Source of the DNA: Abelmoschus esculentus
Taxonomy: Eukaryota > Streptophyta > Magnoliopsida > Malvales > Malvaceae
Reading direction: 5' to 3'
DNA: 64,000 nt
Assembly (NCBI GenBank): GCA_035048815.1
Contig: JAUCBN010000017.1
Location: forward strand, 1,980,936 to 2,044,935
The notes beneath the pieces are model-generated. The model searched no databases. It was not told where the DNA came from and saw only the letters and a list, made by a program, of their open reading frames with translations. Position numbers and translations under genes: made by a program. Below are positions 23,493 to 35,389 of the stretch, piece after piece; within the stretch, counting starts at the first letter, position 1; each line of letters begins with the position of its first letter.

Positions 23493-24713
23493 TCAAACAT
23501 CTTTCATGCTGGACATGGCGATGACTGGTTTCGGAAGCTGGTGAAATTGTGTAGGCTTTGATCTGTCATCCCTTCTATATGCAGTTTCATCAACCATGAC
23601 TGCTTTCTGACTCTTGCACCCTAAGATTCCACCGGACCGGCTTCGTTGCGATTCTTTTGCGTTGCTCGCTAACCTACCAGCGGTTTTTGATCCCGGAACT
23701 CTAATGTTGTCGGGTGATTTCTTGTCGTCGTAATCTGAAACAACCGAGCAGTCGGCTGCTGCACTGGCGGTGACGACACTCCATTCGATGCTGGTCTCGC
23801 TTGGTGCATAAGGTGTCATGCAGCTAGACAAGCCATCGGAAGCTTGCCTTGTGAACAAGCCCTGACCACTGCCTGATATGTTATCTATCTCGAAGAGATC
23901 CGAGCTGCCATCGCTCTCGATCTCATCGACTAAGTGACTGCCTCGAGAGACAGATGAAATGGTTGGGGCATTCGGAATAGCATCCCATGTTAACATGGAC
24001 AGTTTCCTCTCAAGATTCTTGTTTATATCTCCCTTTTTCATTGCAGTTAAACCAAAAACTTCCAGGGATTTCCTTGGATCATCATCTAATGGTGGTTTAA
24101 GAACAGATCTTTTCAATCCCACGCTCATCTGGTCGAAACTCTCCTCTTTCATCTGCAATCTCGCTTGAAACCGCTTCCTTTGATCGATCCTGCTAGGCCT
24201 ATGATGGATTTGAACGTGTTCTTTTCTATACTCCTTTCCATGAACCCTTCCGTTTTGATTCACATAAACAGATTTCCCACCGGAACAAGCCCCGGTGCAG
24301 CTAAGGTTTGAGAAAAAGCTTCTCCCATCTACCCTCTTTAGCCTGTTCTCGGTTCGGTTCCTCGTAAAACTCCGCAAGAAAACAGTTTGGCTGCTCCAGC
24401 TTGATTCAGAGCTTGCACTAGGAGTTCCAGGCCATCGCCTAGGAGTAGGACTCATCTGATGCGGAGCAACTCGGCTATGTTGATCCAAATTTTGGTCATC
24501 ATCCAGTTTCATGTTGAAGTAATTATCAGCACCAAAGACACCGATTTCGCCCTCTTCGACGATATTGTTCTGGTCTAATCGTGCCGGAATTGGGACACCG
24601 GGAGGAATTTCAGGCTGTGCAAGCTTCTGCACAAAGATTTCTTCTGCAGTGTTACGGTAAGAAGAAAATGAGACCTCACCCACACTGGTATTTTTCCTCT
24701 TATCCCCTTCCAT
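23493..24713 (-). CDS. PHYTOCHROME KINASE SUBSTRATE-like protein
   Basis: This is a single-exon gene of 406 codons starting ATG at 24713 (MEGDKRKNTSVGEVSFSSY) and ending TGA at 23493. Characteristic blocks of the family are VGEVSFSSYRNTAEEIFVQK near the N-terminus, EEGEIGVFGADNYFN near residue 52, LTWDAIPNAP in the middle, SSDLFEIDNI near 273, and YAPSETSIEWSVVTASAAD near 303. Most of the chain is Ser/Arg-rich and lacks a globular fold or membrane segment. PKS proteins associate with phytochromes, phototropins and NPH3 at the plasma membrane and tune phototropism, leaf flattening and gravitropic response. That role is inferred from family resemblance. Length fits the larger members (PKS1/PKS4 group), but I cannot choose the paralogue. 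The frame is intact. Upstream is AT-rich intergenic DNA on its promoter side. Confidence 0.88.
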   Translation of the reverse strand: MEGDKRKNTSVGEVSFSSYRNTAEEIFVQKLAQPEIPPGVPIPARLDQNNIVEEGEIGVFGADNYFNMKLDDDQNLDQHSRVAPHQMSPTPRRWPGTPSASSESSWSSQTVFLRSFTRNRTENRLKRVDGRSFFSNLSCTGACSGGKSVYVNQNGRVHGKEYRKEHVQIHHRPSRIDQRKRFQARLQMKEESFDQMSVGLKRSVLKPPLDDDPRKSLEVFGLTAMKKGDINKNLERKLSMLTWDAIPNAPTISSVSRGSHLVDEIESDGSSDLFEIDNISGSGQGLFTRQASDGLSSCMTPYAPSETSIEWSVVTASAAADCSVVSDYDDKKSPDNIRVPGSKTAGRLASNAKESQRSRSGGILGCKSQKAVMVDETAYRRDDRSKPTQFHQLPKPVIAMSSMKDV

Positions 24714-25984
24714 TATGAAAACTCTGCTTTTTTTAGTTTTTCTGAACTCTATAAATCCATGTCCGGGACTGCAACTTTCCCAGTTTTAAATTGAGACCCC
24801 ACTGGTTCTTTTCATTCTCCAACTAATTTCATGATATGTGGAATATCTTCATTGCAGAACATTTATGGTATTCAAACTTTGGGTCTACAGATATACTTTT
24901 TTGGGTAAGGGTGGTAATTCTTCTTATAAAGTTATAGGTATTGATAGAATTAAGATTAAAATATTCGATTAAATTATTCGAATATTTGATAATATGAGGT
25001 AGTTCGAAATTCAAAAAGAAATCTGTTTTGATACAAATATTTAGAAAAAGATGGAATTGTAAACTATCCCAGTGACCACCGATTTTATTGGGGATATCTA
25101 TTTTGGTCATTGCCGTTAAATAAAAAGTAACGACAGTGATGTGACAGTTAAATAAAATATGTATAATTATACATTTAATTCTTGTAATTTATTTATTATT
25201 TTAATTTAATCCTAAATTTAAATTAATAAATAAAATTAATCACCCAATCGATTGGTGAGAAAGAATAAGAGATTTGAACACACCCTCTAACTTACCAATC
25301 ACTCAACCAACAATGAACCAGTGGGTCAAGATGGTTCCTATGTTATGGTATATTCACATGTATTATTAAATGATTAATTTGTTAGTAAAAGCTTAAAATG
25401 CATTAAAGGAATTATAAAATTTCAAATCGATTAATATTTAAATAAAAAATATTAAAATATTAAATATTTAAATTAAAATAATAAAATATTTTTATTTATT
25501 ATCATGTGAATTAAAATATTAAATATTTGAATTAAAGTATTCGTTTATTTAATATTCAAATTACACTTATTAAATATTTTAATTAAAATATTAAATTTTT
25601 AAATATTTTGATTTGAATCAATATATTCTAACATTAAATAAAAATATTTAATATAGTATTCAAATATTTTAACATTAAATAGAAGTATTTGAATATTATA
25701 ATTCAAATATTGAGTATTTAAATATTTTAATTCAAATAATAAATATTTAAATATTTTAAATCAAATATTAAATATCCATGTATTTTAATTATAATTAAAA
25801 TATTTAAAATTTAAATATTAATTGAATAGGAATCTTATTAATTCCTTTAATAATATTTAGTTTTTAGTAAAAGCATAACCATTTAATAATATAATTTTAG
25901 ATTTTATATCCAAAAAATCTTCTTATTTTAGTATTTAACCCGTTAGTTAGGTGATTGGTGAACTAAAGGGTGTGGATTTAAATC
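24714..25984. other. Intergenic DNA upstream of the PKS-like gene
   Basis: The first few hundred bases should hold the PKS-like promoter, but no box could be fixed. About 25390-25830 is a low-complexity run built from AATATTT, TTAAATATT and TTCAAATA words, with many self-complementary stretches. Confidence 0.5.
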
Positions 25985-25992
25985 CTCAATGG

Positions 25993-26190
25993 AGAAATTA
26001 TATCATGGATCAGTCTACCACGTCATTTATGAGACCAATCAATAGAAACTGTCCACTTATTATTTTTTAATTTTTCAAGTGAAGATTCACTTGGGAAAAT
26101 TATGACATGAAAAAATTAATGAAGTGGGCAGTTTTTATTGGTTGGTCCCATGGACAGGTAGTAGGACTGACCCATGATATAATTTTTCCT
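25993..26190. mobile_element. MITE, copy A (198 bp, 8-bp target duplication)
   Basis: The terminal inverted repeats are AGAAATTATATCATGGATCA at the left and its approximate complement at the right (GACTGACCCATGATATAATT). They pair on through CCACGTCATTTATGAGACCAA and TTGGTTGGTCCCATGGACAGG. The flanks are CTCAATGG at 25985-25992 and 26191-26198. A copy of the same family lies at 57695-57896. An 8-bp duplication is compatible with the hAT superfamily, but the termini are not a textbook hAT sequence. Confidence 0.85.
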
Positions 26191-26198
26191 CTCAATGG

Positions 26199-27236
26199 CA
26201 AATACACTCAACATTTATTTCTTTTATTCTTTCTCATAAATCAGGTGGTGATACATGTCGAAAAAAATATAGAGTAATAAATGAAATTAATAATTTTATA
26301 AATCTAATCTCGTTGTAACGTTGTTAAAAGTAAATGAGTTATAATATCAAATCATTAATTAGATAATTACATTCTATTATAAAATAATAAATTATTATTA
26401 TACTAAAAAGTATTTTAAAATAATATAAAAATAACTTTTTTCAAATAAGGAAAAAATTAAAAATTGATTGAAGATTAAAATGATAAAAAAAAAAATAACC
26501 TTTTTGCTCTTTTTTTCCAGCATTTTTTATTTTTTATTTATTTCTCCGCGTTTTTAAAAAAAAGATAGTTCCTTTTCAGTCCTTTAGAAAATACTTCCTT
26601 TTCGGGCACAAATTAAAAAAGGGGATCTTGCAGTTCCTATCTATTGAATTTTTTATGTTTTGTTTTATCTTTTTCGAGAATTATTTGATATTTTTATTTT
26701 AAATTGTATTAATTTTAAATTATAAAAAATATTTATTAATTTGAGTATTTATATCATAATATCTTAATTTAAAAATATTAACATAATTTTTGAATTAATT
26801 TATATTATTTAAATATAAACTCAAAAATAAATAAAATTTAACTAGTTGTAACAATTTATTTAATTAGTTAAAAGAATAATTAATTCAAACTCAACAAATA
26901 TTAAAACCCACTTAATTAAAAAATGTATTCAGCTAATAATATTTAATTAACTTTAATTTAAATTTCAATGATTTTCATAGATTACAAGTATAATTTTTTT
27001 AAAGCGAGGGATAATATAATTTTTTTAAAAAAAATTAATCGCTACATCTCAGTATACATGATATTTCGATTCTTTGTTTATTTTAAGATATTCGAGTTCT
27101 ATGCATGTGAATCGGATATGAACCAATAAATTAACAAAAATATGATATTCAACCATATGAAGCTTTCTGAAAGACTGCGTCCTAACATGCATATAGGTGA
27201 TGTTCACCAGTTTTTGTGTTACATTCCCAGATAAGA
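26199..27236. other. AT-rich intergenic DNA, downstream of the methyltransferase gene
   Basis: No coding or repeat structure recognised. The stretch next to 27237 will include the 3' UTR of the minus-strand methyltransferase gene. No clear poly(A) signal was fixed. Confidence 0.5.
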
Positions 27237-29761
27237 TCAATTCCGGACAGTGTTTTTCTTGTTATCTGTCGTGTTATTATCTCCGACAACCCAGTATTGT
27301 TTGACTGCAAATAGTACCTTTTCAGACACAAGAGGACCATCTTCATGATCCACCAGTCTTGTAGTCCATCTCATTCCTACAACAATTTTCTTTACCTTGA
27401 GTAACACGCTAACTTGATCACGAATTATGACGGACCCTTCGGGACGTAAAATTCGATCCATCTCAAGAAGAATGTCTTCAGCTTTACATCTGCAACAAGT
27501 GGATAAGATTATGCAATGGTTATAAGTAATGCTACTGTCACCGAACATGGCGCAAGATGCCGATAGAAAATCCGGACAAATGAAGTCCAATATAGAGCAA
27601 AGGCTTACTTATTCATATACAAACTGAAGATACCATTCGCATGAATGAGGTCGTATGTCCGAGGATATGTAGAGAAAGCTTCGCACCTGGCATAAGAGAG
27701 CATAAGGTAATGATTAAACTCGATATATACTTTTCGGTCCTGAAATGGAAGAGAAAATGCCACACAGTTACCAGTCATGATATATTCCGATCAATCCGCG
27801 TTCATAAATAACTCCTAGTGTGTCTTTCTCAGCTATTGTAGGCATGACATTCATGACCCACAATTTCGGAGATTCAAGAGCAGCAGCAAAACTTCCTAGA
27901 CCTGCATTCATGTCCATGATGTTGCGAAACCTCCCGGAGTCGATGATATTGTTGATACTCTTGTATGCTTTCACATGCTTCTCCCATATTCGAGCATCCT
28001 CTTGATACATCTCAACAGATACTCCAGTAACAGATCCACTAGATATTCTGAAAGGGATAGCATTAAGCCTACTCGGGAATGGCTTCCATTCCCCACCAGC
28101 GACTCCATCCTTCTCGTTTTTCTCAGGATAAGGAGTTGCGCATGCTTCCATTTTCTTGTACCTATGTTCCAGGAAAACAATACAAGGATTCTCATCCTTG
28201 TTAGAAAATGTTGTTTCCGTGCCGATACGCATATGAACAATCTGCTTGAAAGTGAATCTAGTATATGGAATGAATACTATACCAAACATCATCCGCATAG
28301 CTTGATTCACATAGAGTCGGTTTATCTTGCTGGCGGCATGAATCGTAACTTGTTCTTTTCCTCCAAACAGCAATCTCGCCCATCTCATGCTCCTTTTCCC
28401 AGCAAAGGAGTTTTGCAATCTCTTCGATTTTCCTTTGCTCCTCTTCAAGTTCTTTCTTAGGGCGCTGCCATGCTTGGTAATGCGTCTTCCAATTGATGGG
28501 AGGACCAGAAAGAACCCAATAACCACCAGGTCTAAGAACTCTGTCGACTTCCATCATGTACATTCCATCTGCAGAAAGATGTTCAATAACAATGCTATAA
28601 ATATATTTATATATGTTAGTCGAATTTCGAGATGAGCACTAGAAAACCACATATGTCCAAAAAGACACAACCAGTAGCTTTCGAACTAAGAATGTTGCCT
28701 TGAGCATAAATTATCCCATATATGGAACCAAACTTAAGCACCTCGAAAACCTAGGTAAATATCACAAGTTAGTATCTCTTTATAGTTTTCATCCTCACCA
28801 TTTTCACCCCACGGAATCAAACAACGAGAACAGTGAGCCATGTCAAAGGCTCTTGCAGGAAATGGCATCTTTATTGTCCCAAGAACTCCGATAAAAGCCG
28901 GCACACCTCTTTCCAAAGCAAATTGAACTTGTGCTTCATGAGAGTCTCTTGGTGCAAATGACATTGTTATAACATTCTTTTCGAATAGATACGCACCGAG
29001 GCTAGCAACCTAAACACCGGTACAAGGAAAATAAATCAACTGCTATCAAATAACATAGAATCCCTTGAAACTACATCCAAGAGCATGTTAGAAACCAGAT
29101 GTAGAGTTTAACTTACCCCACATCCTGTATCTAATGCCGTTCTGACCATGCCGTTGTCCATTGGAATCACAGATGCAAGTTGATTGATATATGCATCGGC
29201 TCCCTGTGGAAACTGAGTTCCTCCACCTGGGAACCTAAACACGTTCCCCTCATACTGAATCCAGTTTTGTACAGCTTTCTCGACCGTCAAGCTCTTATAA
29301 GGTGCGTTTGCAAAGGGCACATAATCCCTGCTCTTTGGCCATGGAAATGGAGTTGCATACCCTTTAGGTGCCGGAATTAGACACTGCAACTTCTCTTGTT
29401 CAGACGGGCAGTGTCGTTCCCTGTATATCATATTGTCTCTAGGGAATGCCATCGCCCTCATTTGATCATGACAAGGTGTGTAATCAATGTACTTCTCACC
29501 ACATGGTAGGACCTCCTTAACTGTGGTGTCTGAACCATCAGCCATCACAACATCATCACCATGATGAGTCTCATAGTTAAGGTTCAAAAGCACACCGCAA
29601 TCGGTTTGTTTGGTGATAGCCGAGGCTATTTTGTCACCCTTACCGAACCCGCTCCGCTGCCACGCACCCAATATATAGAAGAAACAACATAAACCAATCA
29701 CTATAAAGATGGACACTGAGCTCCTCGTTTTCAGCTCACCTGAGTTCCCTTTAATTGCCAT
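27237..29761 (-). CDS. PMT2-like: Probable methyltransferase, PMT2-type (DUF248/QUASIMODO family)
   Basis: I modelled six coding exons by GT-AG sites and family alignment: 29761-29117, 29009-28799, 28568-28283, 28161-27772, 27686-27609 and 27489-27237. They sum to 1863 bp, 620 residues plus stop, with matching phases, close to the usual 610-620 residues. A membrane anchor (residues about 16-35, VSIFIVIGLCCFFYILGAW) follows a short basic N-terminus, as in a type II Golgi protein. The lumenal part has DYTPCHDQMRAMAFPRDNM, PAPKGYATPFPWPKSRDYVP, NWIQYEGNVFRFPGGGTQFP, and the SAM motif DTGCG joined by splicing to VASLGAYLF. Later come HCSRCLIPW, VLRPGGYWVLSGPPINW, MDMNAGLGSFAAAL and MDRILRPEG. Relatives are needed for homogalacturonan and wall formation and are thought to methylate polysaccharide in the Golgi. 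Substrate here is inferred. All exons are open. Confidence 0.93.
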
Positions 29762-30300
29762 AATTCACCTTAAAACTGTTAACTACAATGTTAAACAAAA
29801 AAGGGGGAAAACATCAATTATTGCTGCAAAATTATATCTAAACATGAAATTAAGACAATTAAAGCCAGGTTATGGCACATTTTCAAAGGTTGATCAACAT
29901 CAAAGAACAAAGCAATGAATCAAACAAGAAAATCTACTCAGAAAGTACAATTATTTTCAAAGGTTGAAGCTTTTTCAATGAAAAGCCAAAACTTTAATGA
30001 GATTCAAAGGTTGAAGCTTTTTCAATGGAATCAACAATGGCATTAAAACGAAAGGAACCCATTTTCTTAGCAAAGAAGAAACCATAAAGAAGATGATAAA
30101 TCAAACGTGTAAAGAGAGAAACAAGAACAAAACCCCAAATTTCTTACAGTCTGAAGGAGATTCCAATGAAGGCAAACAAGGTAGGTTTTTCTGGGGGAGT
30201 TAGTTCGTTGAGACTTGAGAATGTCCTCTCTGTTTCTCGGAGGAAACTATGAACTTGCTCTGTTCTGTAATTCCAATGTGAAGTGGCCTCGTTTTACGGT
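29762..30300 (-). promoter_or_regulatory. 5' leader and promoter region of the methyltransferase gene
   Basis: The sequence upstream of the ATG (minus sense) is purine- and CT-rich. It offers a possible 5' UTR intron, with donor GTAAGAAA near 30147 and acceptor candidates near 29785. Two GATTCAAAGGTTGAAGC or similar copies occur near 29955-30020. No certain TATA box was fixed. Confidence 0.4.
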
Positions 30301-30423
30301 TTGAAATAACAAATTAATAAGTTCAAATATGATATTGTATTGTGTTTTATTCCAATATTTGGTAAGTGTTTGATCGAGTAAGTCGGATAAAAATTTGAGT
30401 TTATTAAGTTTATGAGTAATTTT

Positions 30424-31078
30424 ATAAATTTTATTTTTAGAGTTAATTGCTTTACTTGTTATTAAACTAAAATCCTCATTTTAAATTGATTGTTGAACTT
30501 TTAAATATTCTAGTTTTATCGTCTTATTCTAAATTAATCTAAAAACTTTTAAAAAATTCAATTTCATCTTTAAACTATGTCTCTCATTATAAATTGATCC
30601 CTAATTTTTTGAAGATTTCAATCTCATCCCCAAATTACCAACATTTACTAATTATATCTCATGTTATTAAAATCATCATAAAATTTGTTAATTTTCATGT
30701 AAACATTGGTGTGTATTATGTTGTGTTTTATTTGAATCAAATATGATATTATATTGTGTTTTATTCAAACATTTGGTAAGTATTGGATTAAGTCAGATAA
30801 AAATATTTCGAGTTAGTCAAACTTACGAGTTATTTTTTATAAACTTTGTTTTTAAAGTTAATTGCATTGCTTGTTTCTAAACTATGACCTCATTTAAATT
30901 GGTCTTTAAAACTTTTAAATGTTTTAATTTCATCTTCAGAGTATGATTTTTATTCTAAATTATTCCCCAAACTTTTGAAAAATTCAATTTCATCCCTAAA
31001 CGATGCCTCTGATTCTAAATTAGTCTCTAAACTTTTGAGGATTCTAATCTCATCCCAAAATTACCTACATCTACTCAT
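30424..31078. repeat. Foldback-like repeat, two copies in tandem, second split by the Athila element
   Basis: 30424-30725 and 30835-31078 are related, both with GTTAATTGC, CTAAATTATTCC or similar, AAAAATTCAATTTCATC and TCTAATCTCATCC. The second copy continues at 44855-45160 after the Athila insertion. That right part is the reverse complement of the left arm (AGTAATTTAAAATGTATGTC, then CAATTAATTC). The uninterrupted element is palindromic, like 22840-23220. Confidence 0.7.
31074..31078. repeat. Target-site duplication CTCAT (left) of the Athila element
   Basis: CTCAT directly precedes TGTTGAG and recurs at 44850-44854 after GTTAACA. Confidence 0.85.
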
Positions 31079-32644
31079 TGTTGAGTAAAAACTTGTTGAG
31101 ATTAAATGCTTAAAATGTGATTGATTCTCGTGCAAGTATACACATCGAACAAGTAATAAAGTGTGTGAGTGAGATCGTTCCCACGAGGATTGGGTAGGTT
31201 ATTTCAACAATAGTTAACATACACAAAAGATAAGATAATCCTTTGTATGAACATATGCTAAAGCAATTATGCAATTGTCACCAAAATGCTTTAGCAAAAT
31301 AAAAGTGTCACTAAAAATGCGGTAACAAAATAAAGCTTGTCATTGAAATGTAGTAGCAAAATAAAATAGATAATGAATTAATAAAATAAAGTTGCACAAA
31401 CACAACATAGAGAAGATTTTCAAGCTTAAGACAGGCTAGGCTTGCTATGGCAATGACTTCACTGTTTTCCTGAAAGGCTTACTATTCTACTGGTTCAACA
31501 AGTGCTCGACAGAGTTTATTAAAAATGCCTCCACTATCCCTAGTCAGAAGGCCTAACACTAAAAAATGTTAAGGCGTTACTTCCCGATCTCAACCCTAAC
31601 GCTTCTAATGTTGATAAAGTGCTACCCTTTTTAGTCGTTGAAACTCTCCCTTATCCCTAAGGTGAGTTAGGATTCTGCTCCCATAGTAACCTCATTATTT
31701 ATGTTGGTATAGCTTTGTCTGTACCTAAATCTAAGCTTCTCGAACCCTTTAGCTATGGCAATCTTCTGAAACTCTTACAAACCAAGGTTTAAGTGAAAAA
31801 GGTGTTAGCTTTCCTGAACAAAACGCTTAGATAAACACTAAAAACAGTAAACATTCATTTAAACAAAGTAAAAATCATCCATAATAAGCCTTAGCCATAC
31901 TAGTTTAGTTCATGGCCAGGTTAGGCAAACTATTCAACTTTCGTTCTTTGAAATATATTTTTAACAACTTAGAAAAGAGGTAAAGCAAAGTGAAGAGGAA
32001 GGAAGTCCCAAACGCTTGTGCCGTGAAGCTTTCCTAGCTTGAAACTTCTCCCGAAGTCTCGCAAATCTCTTGCTTGAAGCTCTCTAAAAATGGTGGCTCG
32101 GCTTGAGGTTGAAGATGAAGGAAAGTGGTCGTCTTTCTTCTTTCTTCTTCCTCGTTGCTCTCCTTAAAGTTCACTCATTTTTCTTTTGGCTCTCTTGCTA
32201 CTTTTTTAGCTCTATCTCACCATACTTGTAGAAGGAGGCTTGGGGTTGTATTTATAGGAGGCTTCTAGAGCTTTTTGCCCTAATGATGTAAGGAATATTC
32301 CCTAACATTTGCTGTAGAAAATGGCAGCAAAATGCAGGGATTTCAGAGGAGGTGCAACTGGCCTGGAAATAACGCGTGAGGATAGTGGGCTGCATGTATG
32401 TCCTTTATGTCGTTCTGTTTTGTCTGCCCACAATGATGTAGCATCTTGAAGTCCGATCTAACATTTCAAATTGCTAAAACATCTCTTTCATTCTCTCAAC
32501 TTTGCCCCGGTAATCTACACAACACCACCAACAAAATACCCTTCAAAGCAGCATCTTTAAAAATAAAAGAGAAAATAAAATAAAAACTTAATCTAAATGC
32601 AAATGCACATGAAATGCAACTAAACGTAATAGTATAGAGCAAAC
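31079..32644 (-). repeat. Athila LTR (3' LTR in element sense), right boundary approximate
   Basis: It starts TGTTGAGTAAAAACTTGTTG and matches 44347-44760. A minus-strand TATAAATA box lies near 32254-32262, and sequence downstream of it is leader-like. The inner boundary at 32644 (ending AGCAAACA) is a guess. It could extend to about 33058. Confidence 0.65.
32254..32262 (-). promoter_or_regulatory. TATA box of the Athila LTR
   Basis: Minus strand CCTATAAATACAACCCC within the LTR. The shortened right LTR, which is the 5' LTR in element sense, lacks this region, so the element copy has lost its own upstream promoter. Confidence 0.5.
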
Positions 32645-33100
32645 ATCTCATCCCCGAGCTAGTAGATAGAGTCATCCCGTGATAACTTTCATTCGCTCAT
32701 ATGCTATAACATTTTTGTATTTTTGTTCAAGCTATCGTTGCATAGAGGAGTATCCTTCTATAGTTTTATGTTAAAGCATTTATTCATATCTCTACTTTTT
32801 TTATTTATATACTATAGCAAAAAGGAGTTCTTTTCGAACTAAGGCATATATTCTAAGTTTTCTAAAAAGTTCCTAACACTCAAGCATAGAAAACATACAA
32901 TCGTGCCAAGTAAAATTTCAAATCATCAAGTCCTAATTTAGTTTAATTTATTCTCAATATTTTCTACAATTCAGTTCGAAAGCATTAAAATCCTCATCAT
33001 CAGAAATCATTTATTCTAACCTAAAGGCTTTCTTGAATTGAATCTAATGTTACAACAAATTTATACATATGCAAAATGAAAATACTAAAGCAAAGACTTT

Positions 33101-33120
33101 GCTACCCCAAACTTAAGGTT
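33101..33120 (-). other. Polypurine-like tract of the Athila element
   Basis: On the minus strand AACCTTAAGTTTGGGGTAGC follows GACAATGCT. TTAAGTTTGGGG is a recurrent motif after the ORFs of Athila/Tat-type elements. It may be the polypurine tract or a related internal copy. Confidence 0.5.
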
Positions 33121-33315
33121 AGCATTGTCCTCAATGCAACTACATGAAACTATATGCAAAAATAAAGAAAAAGAATAAGGTAAAGATGCTTACTTTTTTG
33201 CGGGTCTGGTTTTCCTTGTGGCCATGCGCTTAATTCTCTTTGCTGGCCTTTCTAGTGGTGATGGATCAGTGTGTGTGATCTCAGCTTCTGGCTGGTCTTG
33301 GTCGTCCTCTTGCTC

Positions 33316-34949
33316 CTACACTACTGCGGCATCAGGCGTCCGTTCCTCCTCTACACCGAAGGAAGCGTGTCGTCCAACAGTTCGCTTCACTTTGTGGCAC
33401 AGGATGGTGGCATCAAATGTGTGAGTAGGTGGTGTCTCAACTTCTAGGGAGTTGAGGTCAATTTCCTCACTACTTACTTGGATGATCCGAGCCTCAGAGG
33501 ATTCTGAATCAGTGGCAAGTCCTTTGCCTTTGTCCTTGGATGGTGCTGAAGGACCGATTGGAACTTGATGAGATGTTGTTGCAGATACAGCAGGGGATTG
33601 TGTTATTGGGGTCTTTTTTTGTTGTTGAATAGGGTTATACTCATGCACTAGGAAGGTTGTTGTTATTGTTGTTGCTGAGTATGTTGTTGTTGTGGGACTG
33701 GATCGGGCTTGTCTTGTTGAAACAAATATTTTGGGAAATGAGGGAATGAGACGGCATCATCAGGGCACAACTCCATGAAGTTTGCTTGGATCATCAAATC
33801 TCTTGCTTGCACATACTTAAGGAAAGTTAAGAACTTTCCCTGGAGTTCTACAATTTGAGCTTGTGTTTGCTCCACTACAATAGTCAGAGCAATGAAATCT
33901 GCTGTAGTATTTCTCTGTCTAGTAGCGAGCTCACTGGTTGCTGGAGCATTTTTCTCAATTCCCATCAACTCTGGAATTTTCTTCAGAGTGATTCCTTGTC
34001 TTCCTTTCACTTGAAAGTCCTCGTTGTCTCCATACACTTTCTCCTTTCGACAAAGAGCAGTGATCAAGTGTGGGAAAATGAGGGGACTTTGCTTTCGCTT
34101 CAGAGCGGCATGTACTTCTTTCAAGATGATTTTGCCCACATTGATAGAGTGCTTGTTTAGGATAGAATGTAGGAGTTGTAGTCTTGAAAGATTTACTATG
34201 GCGGTATGGCTGGTCGGCATCAAGTTTTGCTTGATAAAATACATCCAGAGTTTTCCTTTGAGCTTCAAAGAAGTGCGGTCGATAGTAGTGTTTGCCTCGT
34301 CCTACTCGGTGCTGGGAATGCAAAAGTCTTCCAAAAGGAAATCTGGGCTCTACCAAAGCATTGAAGCAACAAACATGGAGTGTCTGTCTTTGTTGCCGAC
34401 CCCATAAAACTCATTGATGTGTTTTGCCATGAATGGGATCACGTCTCCTCGAACATAGACCGTTTGTTGTCCAGGCCTTGTGAAGTGAGCGTACAACTCC
34501 TTCACAAGCGACACATTGATGGCCTTTTGGTCCCTCTGAACATCAAATTGACGAGCAAAATTTTCCCATTTATGCTCTTTCACTACTGCAGTAACTTGCT
34601 CTGGTAAGTCCTTGATAGAGGTTTCATCGAAGATGAAACCCTTCTCTTGGTGCACGGTTCTCCCCTTGATTTTTTAAAAACGTTCTTTTGCGGAGTCATT
34701 CTCAAACTTCCTGATACCGATAGTCAGGGCTGGTGCAGCTCTTGAGGATTCCGGAGCATGCTTGCAATGATCCATGGTTGTGGAGAGTTTCTTGGATAAG
34801 TTCTTGGAAATTTTCTTAAGAAGAAGATGAAGTTTGGGAGAGAGAAAGATAGTTTGCTTTCTTAGGAAAGAGAGAGGGTTAAAGTAAAAGTAATTATGAT
34901 TGTGTAAGAGGTTTGGACGGCTAGGGTTATTGGGAAGATGAGAGATCAT
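33316..34949 (-). pseudogene. Athila ORF downstream of pol (putative plant transposon protein domain), broken
   Basis: The pieces lie in several frames on the minus strand: 34949-34674, 34655-34350, 34268-33663 and 33648-33316. The core reads EKGFIFDETS, KWENFARQFD, VKELYAHFTRPGQQTVYVRG and then IPFMAKHINEFYGV. This is the pattern of the putative plant transposon protein domain (Transposase_32 in databases) common in Athila-type elements. The later piece (SINVGKIILKEVHAALKRK) continues it. The C-terminal part has a Gln-rich tract. This ORF occupies the env-like position, but I see no signal peptide or transmembrane segment that would make it envelope-like. Its role is unknown. Confidence 0.75.
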
Positions 34950-35389
34950 GATGGTGGTTTAATGTGATGGTAAGTGGGAGAGAGAAACTAGGGTTTATAA
35001 TTAATAAAAAGGTAAAAGGGTGTAAAGGGGGTTGAATCAGACTCTTCTCATTCTCCTTGCAAACCAACCGATCCCCTCTCAAAGGATTTTTCCTCTTCTT
35101 CCTTCTTGGCCCAATTCAAATAATTCTAAAATTTTCCCTCCAAAGCTATAACTGTACAGTCCGCCTCTGTCTACCTTTGTACAGACTGCCTCTTATGCAC
35201 AGTCTTGCCGCTGCACAGTGCTCTGATGAGTGCACAGTACTCTGAAATTTTACCTTCGAAGACTATGTGTTGAATAGGGACAAAAGAAATAAAAACAAAG
35301 TAAAAGTAACATAAAAATAAAAATATCTACTTTTTATTCAAATTGAAACTAAAATGCTAAAGCAAATAAAAAGACAAGGATAAAAGTAC
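34950..35389. other. Spacer between Athila pol and the downstream ORF
   Basis: No coding motif. It is C/T-rich on the plus strand near 35040-35130. Confidence 0.45.

Noticed and set aside
33316..34949. True envelope gene in the Athila element
   Set aside because: The ORF matches the putative plant transposon protein pattern and I see no signal peptide or transmembrane helix.
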